A stretch of 11,380 nucleotides of DNA, taken from positions 1 through 11,380 of the forward strand of contig CAZAQB010000108.1 in the NCBI GenBank assembly GCA_964487155.1, given 5' to 3'. The notes beneath the pieces were generated by a model. The model was not told the origin of the DNA. It did not search any database and saw nothing but the letters and a program-made list of their open reading frames with translations. Position 1 is the stretch's first letter. Each line of letters opens with the position of its first letter. The position numbers and the translations under genes were made by a program. The stretch is from CAZAQB01 sp964487155. GTDB lineage: Bacteria; Pseudomonadota; Gammaproteobacteria; Nitrococcales; Nitrococcaceae. Of this stretch, positions 1 to 5,690 are shown in pieces.

Positions 1-885
1 GATGGCGGCCCGAAAGGCCGCCCAGTCGCCGCTGGTCGGGAGCCTGTTCCAGGGCAGGCTCGGAAAGGTCACGACCGCCTGGCGGCGGTATCGTGCCAAT
101 CGCGGTTGCCGGGGGGTCAGATAGCGCAGCAGCGCCTGGGACGGGGACAGCGCATGATCCAGCGCTCGGCGCAGGTCGGGGCTCCACAGCGCCTGCATCT
201 GGGCCAGAGCAGTCATTGCGGTGCGCAGGTGTAACCTCCCCACGGCCCGCACGATCCGCAGATATCCGTCTGGGGAAACCGTGCGCCGGAACGCCTCCTG
301 GGCGTCCGGCGACAGGCGCTCGATGCAGGGGTCGCGAGACGGCTTGCGCGAAAAGAAGTCACGTGCGCTGAGGTGGGGCGCCATCGCCATGGAAAGGGGA
401 GGCACTGTAGCCTGGGCGGCCAGCGTGACGGCGTACCAGCGCGCCCCGCGCTCCGCGGCGATGGCATTGACCACCCAACACGCGTCGCCGTTGCTCGCTG
501 CCTCGGCGGGCACCGCCGGCGGCACCTCGGGCGCTGGCCCGGGCAGGCGGCGATGCCGCACCACCAGACCCTGGTGCGGATGTATCAGAATGCGCCGCAG
601 CACCAGCCCCGAGTGCTGGTCGTCCGGAGGTTTGCCTGGAAACAGGAACTCTGCCGGGGCGACTACCGGCACGGCGATCTCGAATCCCTGCCAGGGGATC
701 TCGCCGGGCCGCGTGCGGCGCTGGAAGCGGCGAAACCAGCGGGCGTAATGAAGACACCAGCTAAGCAGATCCACCAGTTCCGGATGGGGCCCCTCGGCAT
801 CGGGTTGCATGGCCCTTCGAAGCCAGCGGGTGGCGAGCGTCGCATATCGCTGGGGCGGAGCGCTCTCCAGGTCGTTACCGTGCAC
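1..885 (-). CDS. Unrecognised protein, partial (C-terminus beyond the left edge)
   Basis: I do not recognise this protein. The minus-strand frame is open from a stop at 915-913 to the left edge, about 300 codons with no stop. The translation looks like a real protein: mixed hydrophobic and charged runs such as LLSWCLHYARWFRRF and FPSLPWNRLPTSGDWAAF, and none of the Pro/Arg/Ala-only composition seen in the other frames here. I chose GTG at 885, with GGGA eight bases upstream; TTG at 909 and ATG at 810 are alternatives. No signal peptide or membrane segment is evident, and I see no catalytic motif I can name. It diverges from the coupling-protein gene, so it may belong to the same conjugative or integrative element, but that is inference. 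The frame is easily missed because it has no ATG near its start and no stop inside the window. Confidence 0.6.
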   Translation of the reverse strand, partial: MHGNDLESAPPQRYATLATRWLRRAMQPDAEGPHPELVDLLSWCLHYARWFRRFQRRTRPGEIPWQGFEIAVPVVAPAEFLFPGKPPDDQHSGLVLRRILIHPHQGLVVRHRRLPGPAPEVPPAVPAEAASNGDACWVVNAIAAERGARWYAVTLAAQATVPPLSMAMAPHLSARDFFSRKPSRDPCIERLSPDAQEAFRRTVSPDGYLRIVRAVGRLHLRTAMTALAQMQALWSPDLRRALDHALSPSQALLRYLTPRQPRLARYRRQAVVTFPSLPWNRLPTSGDWAAFRAAI

Positions 886-910
886 TGTGAGATTCCCGAT
901 GCTGTCCAAA

Positions 911-953
911 TCTCAGCCGGATCAAGAATCGCGGCGAGGGCGCCCTGCCCACA
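911..953 (-). repeat. REP-like element, copy 1
   Basis: Read on the minus strand, this 43-base stretch has a GTGGG head, then GGCGCC and GCCGCGATT, and ends in ATCCGGCTGAGA. It aligns without gaps to 4799-4757, with 34 of 43 positions identical by my hand count. GTGGGAGCGGC-type heads followed by a CCGCGAT arm are characteristic of the REP palindromes dispersed in gammaproteobacterial genomes. The REP label is inferred from the pattern; only two copies are visible. It sits just upstream of the minus-strand gene, in the divergent spacer. Confidence 0.5.
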
Positions 954-960
954 GGCAGGG
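943..960. repeat. Perfect 7-bp hairpin in the divergent spacer
   Basis: CCCTGCC and GGCAGGG form a perfect 7-bp stem around a CACA loop. It overlaps the outer end of REP-like copy 1. No T-tract follows on either strand, so it is not a typical intrinsic terminator. It could be part of the REP structure or an operator. Confidence 0.5.
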
Positions 961-993
961 TTGAGGAGCGCCCGAACGAGGCCCCCTGCGGGA

Positions 994-1009
994 GGCCCGC
1001 CCTCGGGCC
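994..1009. repeat. 6-bp GC hairpin in the divergent spacer
   Basis: GGCCCG and CGGGCC pair perfectly around the loop CCCT. It lies in a very GC-rich part of the spacer between the two divergent genes (886-1144). I see no convincing -35/-10 pair for either gene in that spacer. Confidence 0.4.
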
Positions 1010-1144
1010 GATGGGGCGCCGGGAGCGCAGCCGGGCCCCCATCAGCGCTGCCCGGGCGACGCCGAGTCTTCAGCGTTGCCCTTGATCGGTGCGCCCAGGG
1101 CCGTCGCCTGCCAGAATACCCGGACGGCCCAAGGGGGGGCACCT

Positions 1145-2680
1145 ATGTACCGCGTCCGATCCGAACCGCGCGCCGGCGAGACGCCCTTTGCCGCGGGACA
1201 GGCGCCTGACGCCGGCCAGAACTACGCCCTGGATCTGCGCCCCGGAGCGCCTCCGGCCGAAACTCGGCCACAGCCCATTCCCACAGCCGCCAAGATACCC
1301 GGCGAGGGCCTGCTGGTGGGCTGGTCGCTGGAGCACGAGTACAGGCGCCGGCGCTGGCCGATCGGCTTTCTCGGCGGGCCCCGCTACCGGTCGGTGGCGC
1401 CCAGCGAGCTGCGCCCCATCCTCCACGACGGCCCCGGCCACCTCATGACCATCGCCGCCACCGGCGCCGGCAAGGGCGTGGGCTGCGTCGTGCCGGCGCT
1501 GCTGCGCCACCGGGGGCCGGTCATCGTCATCGACCCCAAGGGCGAGAACTACGCCATCACGGCCCGGGCCCGGCGCGAGATGGGCCAGCAGGTCGTCGTG
1601 CTGGATCCGTTCGGGGTGACCGGTGCGCCCGCCACTGATCGCCTGAACCCGCTGGATGCGGTACCGGACGACACGGCTCTGGCGGTGGACGAGTGCGCCG
1701 GCCTGGCCGATATGGTGGTCACGATGCAACCCGGTCATCCGGATCCTTTTTGGGACAACAAAGCCCGGGAGTACATCGCTGCCGTGATGATGCACACGGC
1801 GCTGGAGAAACCCGAGGGCGAGCGTCATCTGGGAACGATCAGGGCCACCATGAACCTCTCCCAGAAGGCGTTGGAGGAAGCCTTCCAGCAGATGATGCAA
1901 TCGCGGCTTGCGGAGGTGCGCATGGTCGCCTCCGGCTGTCTCGCCACAGAGCCGAAGGTGCGCGCCTCCATCACGACCACAGCCCAGTTTCACCTCGAGT
2001 GTTTCAGGGGCGAGGCCGTGCTCGGTGCCATGCGCGACTCCACCCTGACCCTGGACGCCATCACCCGGGGTGACCCGGTCTCCGTGTACATCGTCATCCC
2101 GCCCCACCGCCTGTCGGCAAACGCCAGGGTGCTGCGGCTATGGATCGGGGTGCTGATGGAAGCAATCTTGCAGCGTCGCGCCGCGCCGCCGAACCGAACC
2201 CTGTTCCTGCTGGACGAGGCCGCCCAGCTCGGCCGGCTCGAATTGCTCAAGCAGGCCATCACCCTGCTGCGGGGCTACGGTCTGCAGACCTGGAGCTTCT
2301 GGCAGGACGTCAGCCAGCTCAAGCATCTCTACCCCTACGACTGGGAGACCATGTACAACAACTGCCGGGTGCATCAGAACTTCGGCGTCACCAACGCACG
2401 TTCCGCCCACAGCGTTGCGGAACTCACCGGGATTAATTCCTGGCGCGAAGTGCTGGAACTGGATCACGACGAACTGCTGCTGCAACAGGCCGGGAAGGAA
2501 GTCGTCATCGCCCAGCGGCCAAACTATCTGACCGACCGCTCGTTCGGCGGAACCTTCGACCCGAATCCCTTCCACAGTCGCGACGAAGAGCAGGATGTCG
2601 CCGCCCTCCGGCCGCAGCGGCTTGGCGGCAGTCCGTCATTGCAGAGGGGATCTAGCCGACCGCGAACTCCGCCGGGTTGA
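1145..2680 (+). CDS. TraG/VirD4-like type IV coupling protein (conjugation ATPase)
   Basis: A hexameric ATPase of this family links a relaxase-DNA complex to a type IV secretion channel during conjugation. Seen here: a Walker A segment TGAGKGVG at about residues 106-113, in the GKG form usual for TraG proteins; VIVIDPKGENYAITARARR just after it; DPFWDNKAREYIAAVMMHTAL (DPFWDNKAREYI is the diagnostic part); and Walker B LFLLDEAAQLG at 353-363, followed by LRGYGLQTWSFWQDVSQL, all typical of TraG/VirD4. The ATG at 1145 follows a G-run (1133-1139) at suitable spacing and gives 511 residues; an in-frame ATG-led extension from 1076 has weak composition. Oddities: the first 100 residues lack the hydrophobic anchor helices that most VirD4/TraG proteins carry, and the C-terminus ends in a Pro/Arg/Ser-rich tail, so the protein is shorter than RP4 TraG. 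No other transfer gene is in the window. Confidence 0.9.
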   Translation: MYRVRSEPRAGETPFAAGQAPDAGQNYALDLRPGAPPAETRPQPIPTAAKIPGEGLLVGWSLEHEYRRRRWPIGFLGGPRYRSVAPSELRPILHDGPGHLMTIAATGAGKGVGCVVPALLRHRGPVIVIDPKGENYAITARARREMGQQVVVLDPFGVTGAPATDRLNPLDAVPDDTALAVDECAGLADMVVTMQPGHPDPFWDNKAREYIAAVMMHTALEKPEGERHLGTIRATMNLSQKALEEAFQQMMQSRLAEVRMVASGCLATEPKVRASITTTAQFHLECFRGEAVLGAMRDSTLTLDAITRGDPVSVYIVIPPHRLSANARVLRLWIGVLMEAILQRRAAPPNRTLFLLDEAAQLGRLELLKQAITLLRGYGLQTWSFWQDVSQLKHLYPYDWETMYNNCRVHQNFGVTNARSAHSVAELTGINSWREVLELDHDELLLQQAGKEVVIAQRPNYLTDRSFGGTFDPNPFHSRDEEQDVAALRPQRLGGSPSLQRGSSRPRTPPG

Positions 2681-2836
2681 ATGGAGCGGGTGTTGCTGCA
2701 AGGGCCGGTTTGCCTGGCGAGCGTTGCAGGGGGATGCAATGGTACGGACCCGAGCAGCTCTGGGTCAGGGGTTGAATCTGGAGGCCAGCGAGGAGGCAAG
2801 GAACCTTCAACGCCGGCGTGACACCCACCGCCTGAT

Positions 2837-2843
2837 GAGGGAG
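2837..2843 (+). promoter_or_regulatory. Shine-Dalgarno site that sets the CARF-HEPN start
   Basis: GAGGGAG lies six bases before ATG 2850. It favours that start over the in-frame codons further upstream, whose translation is Arg/Cys-rich, overlaps the coupling-protein gene and does not look like protein. Confidence 0.6.
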
Positions 2844-2849
2844 CAGCGC

Positions 2850-4679
2850 ATGGTCGCTTCGGAAGCAACACCTCTTCGAATCGTGCTGGTCGTGCTTGTA
2901 GGTGGCAACGACATCAAGTACTGGCGCAACGGCGCGTCGGGGCCTGCAACGGAAGAAACATTGCCCGCCGCGCGAAAACAGTCTGGACAAGAAACCAGAC
3001 TCACCATGCGCAAGATGCACGAGTTGCTGCTGAAAGACGACATGCGAGCCGATTGGCGATTCGCGACTCCAGCGGAGGCACGGGAACACGCACAAAATGG
3101 TGAGGCAACGCCTTCAAAGCTGGCTCGGCGCATGGGCATCGAGGATGCCGTCCACGACAGCGAGGGCCGAATGCTGCTCTCCCCGGCTAAGGTTGCCGAT
3201 GTGGCTGCTGGCCTCAGAGACCTGCAGCAGGAGCAGCCCGCGAAGTTGCGTGTGCTCGGAATCGCAGTCGTGTACACGGACCGCAAAGGCCGTGACGGCG
3301 AACCGATTGCCAGCGGGCCTCTGATCCTGGAATACCTCGGCGATCAGCTTGGCTGCGACCTCGGCCGCAGGTGTTTGATAAACGCCATCCAGGACGACGA
3401 GAATATGGAGGGTTCCGACGAGAGTGGCGAGGACTTTCCGGCCCGCCGCCGGGTTGCGCATTGGGTCGACGAAGGCCTCAGAGAATTCCTGGCTTCTCTC
3501 GGCGAGAATGCGCGGGACGCGCAGCCGGTGGTGCTCGCCACCGGCGCCATGGCGCCAGTAAGGGATCTCATCAGGGCGAGCGTCGCGCTGCGCTGCACAA
3601 GGCTGCCGCGGGATCTGTCCACCCCGGAATCCTCGACCAGCGGAGCTGAGATCGTTGAGAGCCGGCTCCTCCGCGACGACCCGGTCATTTCGCGCCAGGA
3701 GGCCCTGGAGGCACGCGGCCGGGCTCTCTACCTGGTTCGCCGGGGCGACTTTCAAGGGGCTTGGGCTGCTGTCGCACAATTCGCGGCCAGCCGTCGCGAC
3801 GCTTGGTGGATTCACCCGTTGCGGGCGGTGGCGCGCTACTTCGGCGGCGCGCCGGGAGGCAAGGAGATAAGAAACCAGTTTGGCGAGAGCCCCAACGCGA
3901 AGCGCATCGCTGACCAACTTTCCAAGTTGGATCTGCACCCGGAGATCAACGATTGCATCGAGGAACACCGGCGTTTTGCCCTGAACGTTGCCATGCGCCT
4001 GGAGGCGGCGCTGCAAGGGCCGGACATCGAGGATCGCCGCGCGCAGCAGGCGCTGTTCGCTCTCTGTACGCTCATCGACGTGCTCACAACCACCCGCGGA
4101 CTGATCGCGGTTGCCGACAAGGAGGTGGAGAAGTTGCAGGGTTTTTTCTTGGATCCCCGCACGGGAGAAGTGCACCCCGAAAACAAGGATGCCGGACAGA
4201 CAGATTCGGTAACAAAGTGCGGCTTTTTTAAGGAAAAAGGAAAAAGCGGAAAACGCTTCGAAGTCACTTCCAATCGCGACGCGTGGCACTGGCTATCCAA
4301 GAACGAAGCAAGGCCCGGGTTCGAGGCCGTAGCGGGTCTCGACAGGGCCTTGCACACTCGTCCAGGAAAATCAAAAGAGCGGCACCCGAATCTGAGAACT
4401 CTGCGCAATAGCGCTACGCACCGCGCGTTGACCTCTGCTGAGATCCGCCAAATCATGCCCCTTGGTGAGGAGCATGGAATCTGGCGTCTGGAAGCGAGGG
4501 CACGCGGCGACCATGTGCTGGACCCGGCGTCAGAGGAACACGGGTGGCTCGGTTTGGTGGACGCGGCTCTCAGAGAGTGTGGCATTGACCATGCTGACGA
4601 ACGTTACCGGCAGTTGGTAGGGGGACTGGAGGCACTGTTGCTGGAGGCCGAGCGGGATGAGGAGCCGCGCAGCCGGTAA
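2850..4679 (+). CDS. CARF-HEPN ribonuclease, Csm6/Csx1-like (type III CRISPR ancillary effector)
   Basis: Proteins of this type bind cyclic oligoadenylate through a CARF domain and then degrade RNA with a HEPN domain. The N-terminus starts with a hydrophobic strand and glycine turn (RIVLVVLVGGND, about residues 10-21). Later strands LRVLGIAVVYTD and VVLATGAMAPVRDLI (about 228-242) fit a Rossmann-like CARF fold, the last resembling its ligand-loop strand. The C-terminal part is helical and carries RNSATH at 519-524, the R-x4-H catalytic motif of HEPN RNases with Asn right after Arg, as in Csm6/Csx1. At 609 residues it is longer than usual Csm6; a Lys/Gly-rich stretch around 430-480 looks like an insertion within the HEPN region. 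It stands apart from the cas operon, across the scaffold gap, but on the same strand. The HEPN call is strong, the CARF call moderate. A defence HEPN nuclease with a different sensor is the alternative. Confidence 0.75.
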   Translation: MVASEATPLRIVLVVLVGGNDIKYWRNGASGPATEETLPAARKQSGQETRLTMRKMHELLLKDDMRADWRFATPAEAREHAQNGEATPSKLARRMGIEDAVHDSEGRMLLSPAKVADVAAGLRDLQQEQPAKLRVLGIAVVYTDRKGRDGEPIASGPLILEYLGDQLGCDLGRRCLINAIQDDENMEGSDESGEDFPARRRVAHWVDEGLREFLASLGENARDAQPVVLATGAMAPVRDLIRASVALRCTRLPRDLSTPESSTSGAEIVESRLLRDDPVISRQEALEARGRALYLVRRGDFQGAWAAVAQFAASRRDAWWIHPLRAVARYFGGAPGGKEIRNQFGESPNAKRIADQLSKLDLHPEINDCIEEHRRFALNVAMRLEAALQGPDIEDRRAQQALFALCTLIDVLTTTRGLIAVADKEVEKLQGFFLDPRTGEVHPENKDAGQTDSVTKCGFFKEKGKSGKRFEVTSNRDAWHWLSKNEARPGFEAVAGLDRALHTRPGKSKERHPNLRTLRNSATHRALTSAEIRQIMPLGEEHGIWRLEARARGDHVLDPASEEHGWLGLVDAALRECGIDHADERYRQLVGGLEALLLEAERDEEPRSR

Positions 4680-4694
4680 GACGTGAACAATGTG

Positions 4695-4717
4695 GCTATT
4701 TCCCAGTAAAAAATAGC
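4695..4717 (+). terminator. Possible weak terminator hairpin after the CARF-HEPN gene
   Basis: GCTATTT and AAATAGC form a perfect 7-bp stem with a 9-base loop, starting 15 bases after the TAA. A TTTTT run follows at 4721-4725, three bases beyond the stem. The stem is AT-rich, so termination would be weak. Confidence 0.35.
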
Positions 4718-4727
4718 GTGTTTTTAC
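4706..4727. repeat. Second hairpin overlapping and excluding the first
   Basis: GTAAAAA and TTTTTAC form a perfect 7-bp stem around ATAGCGTG. It shares bases 4706-4717 with the hairpin at 4695-4717, so only one can form at a time. It could act as an alternative fold or be a protein-binding palindrome. Confidence 0.35.
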
Positions 4728-4756
4728 GCCGTTATGGCCGCCTGATCATGCCCCTG

Positions 4757-4799
4757 TCTCAGCCGGATGGACAATCGCGGTGACGGCGCCGCTCCCACG
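4757..4799 (-). repeat. REP-like element, copy 2
   Basis: On the minus strand it reads GTGGGAGCGGCGCC, then CACCGCGATT, and ends in ATCCGGCTGAGA. It is the better match to gammaproteobacterial REP heads (GTGGGAGCGGC) and can form an imperfect GCGG...CCGC stem. It matches 953-911 in the same orientation at 34 of 43 positions. Function is unknown; REP elements often lie in intergenic spacers and can affect mRNA stability or attract insertions. Confidence 0.55.
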
Positions 4800-4826
4800 A
4801 GAGTCGTTGCCCCGCGCCTGCCCAGG

Positions 4827-4926
4827 NNNNNNNNNNNNNNNNNNNNNNNNNNNNNNNNNNNNNNNNNNNNNNNNNNNNNNNNNNNNNNNNNNNNNNNNNN
4901 NNNNNNNNNNNNNNNNNNNNNNNNNN
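4827..4926. other. Scaffold gap (100 N)
   Basis: Exactly 100 N, the usual placeholder for a gap of unknown size. Sequence of any length may be missing here, including a CRISPR array or genes. The 453-base interval without a gene, 4680-5132, otherwise holds the two hairpins, REP-like copy 2 and, after the gap, about 200 bases in which I see no repeat array and no convincing promoter. Confidence 0.95.
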
Positions 4927-5132
4927 GGCAACGGTTTTGGTCTAACCTTCCTTACGGGGGCAACTGCCTGTATAGATCGTGACGGGGCATTCACGAACCG
5001 CATGACAGTGTTGCCGGCCGGCCGGCGATGCGAACCAGCCCGCCCGCGCCGGGCGTTGCTTGCGGGGCAGCCATGCTGTCTTCAGCGCTCTCCGCCTGCC
5101 AGTTCCGTGGTGACGGAAATGCCTCGTCCGGA

Positions 5133-5591
5133 ATGAGATGGGGGCCGGATGTGAGCAGAGTCCATATCGAGTTCCAGCGGGTCCAGACCTGGCTGTTCGC
5201 GGTTCCCAGGCTGCGGGCCATGCTGGGCGCCAATACCCTTCTGGGTGAAGCGCTCCGGGTCGAACTGCCCGCACTCGCCGGGGAGCAGGGCCGCGGATGG
5301 CAGTCGGTGCCGCTGTCCGGCGTTTTCCCTGGCGCCGATGAAGGAGACCCCGTTGCCGAACACGACAATCCGGCCACCGACGCCCAGGCCGGCATCCTGT
5401 CCCGTGACGGCGGTTATTTCGAAGCGGATTTCGGGGATGAGGCTCAGGCAGAGTGTTTCGCGGATGCCGCCGCTTCGCTGTTGCGGCGCGCGGTTCCGGG
5501 CCTGCGCTACCGGATTCACGTGGACGGCAAGGAGCGGGAGCACGCGGAGCGCACCTTGTCGAGGGAGCTGCCGGTTCTGGCAAGGGGCTAG
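5133..5591 (+). CDS. Stand-alone Cas10 palm-1-like domain (truncated tandem paralogue)
   Basis: The protein of about 152 residues is a paralogue of the N-terminal domain of the next gene: IEFQRVQTWLFAVPRLRAM here against IEFQRVQTFLFKVPRLADM there. In the first 37 aligned residues I count 24 identities. The likeness continues through GILSRDGG (GLLVRDGG in cas10) and PGLRY (PGLGY), then ends at LPVLARG, level with LPCFAWAEDG at residue 171 of cas10. There is no GGDD motif and no second palm, so it cannot make cyclic oligoadenylate alone, and it also lacks the CPAC pair of cas10. ATG 5133 is used; GTG 5151, preceded by a G-run, would match the start of the paralogue better, and 5073 and 5028 are also in frame. 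It may be a decayed duplicate, or a retained subunit that packs against Cas10 or the crRNA handle. The 99 bases to cas10 are unusually long for this operon. Confidence 0.7.
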   Translation: MRWGPDVSRVHIEFQRVQTWLFAVPRLRAMLGANTLLGEALRVELPALAGEQGRGWQSVPLSGVFPGADEGDPVAEHDNPATDAQAGILSRDGGYFEADFGDEAQAECFADAAASLLRRAVPGLRYRIHVDGKEREHAERTLSRELPVLARG

Positions 5592-5675
5592 TGGACCGGC
5601 CGTGGCCTCTCGTCGACCAAGGTCCACCAAGGAAGCGAACACGCTAGTGTCTCGCTGGACGTCTCCGCACCGCAC

Positions 5676-5681
5676 AGGGAG
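5676..5681 (+). promoter_or_regulatory. Ribosome-binding site of cas10
   Basis: AGGGAG stands nine bases before ATG 5691 in an otherwise AT-rich leader (ATTTAAATA). It supports this start and shows that cas10 has its own initiation site, unlike the overlap-coupled genes after it. Confidence 0.6.
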
Positions 5682-5690
5682 ATTTAAATA

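Noticed and set aside
1070..2107. Long minus-strand ORF opposite the coupling-protein gene
   Set aside because: His/Gly/Arg-rich antisense shadow; the plus strand carries clear Walker motifs.
2771..2811. Inverted repeat GTTGAA/TTCAAC before the CARF-HEPN gene
   Set aside because: Six-base arms around 29 bases are expected by chance and do not look like a terminator or operator.
2681..2821. 46-codon ORF starting directly after the coupling-protein stop
   Set aside because: No ribosome-binding site, Gly/Ser-rich composition and no recognisable motif; probably chance.
2595..2849. N-terminal extension of the CARF-HEPN ORF back to 2595
   Set aside because: It overlaps the coupling-protein gene in another frame, reads Arg/Cys/Gly-rich with no fold-like pattern, and a good ribosome-binding site marks ATG 2850.
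3114..4289. 391-codon minus-strand ORF opposite the CARF-HEPN gene
   Set aside because: Antisense shadow in GC-rich DNA; no domain pattern, while the plus strand has the HEPN motif.
4971..4977. TATAGAT as a -10 box for the cas operon
   Set aside because: The hexamer is good, but no acceptable -35 box lies 16-18 bases upstream, and the scaffold gap is close; left as a possibility only.
4680..5132. CRISPR array next to the HEPN and cas genes
   Set aside because: I found no direct repeat of 20 bases or more with regular spacing on either side of the gap, and none elsewhere in the window.
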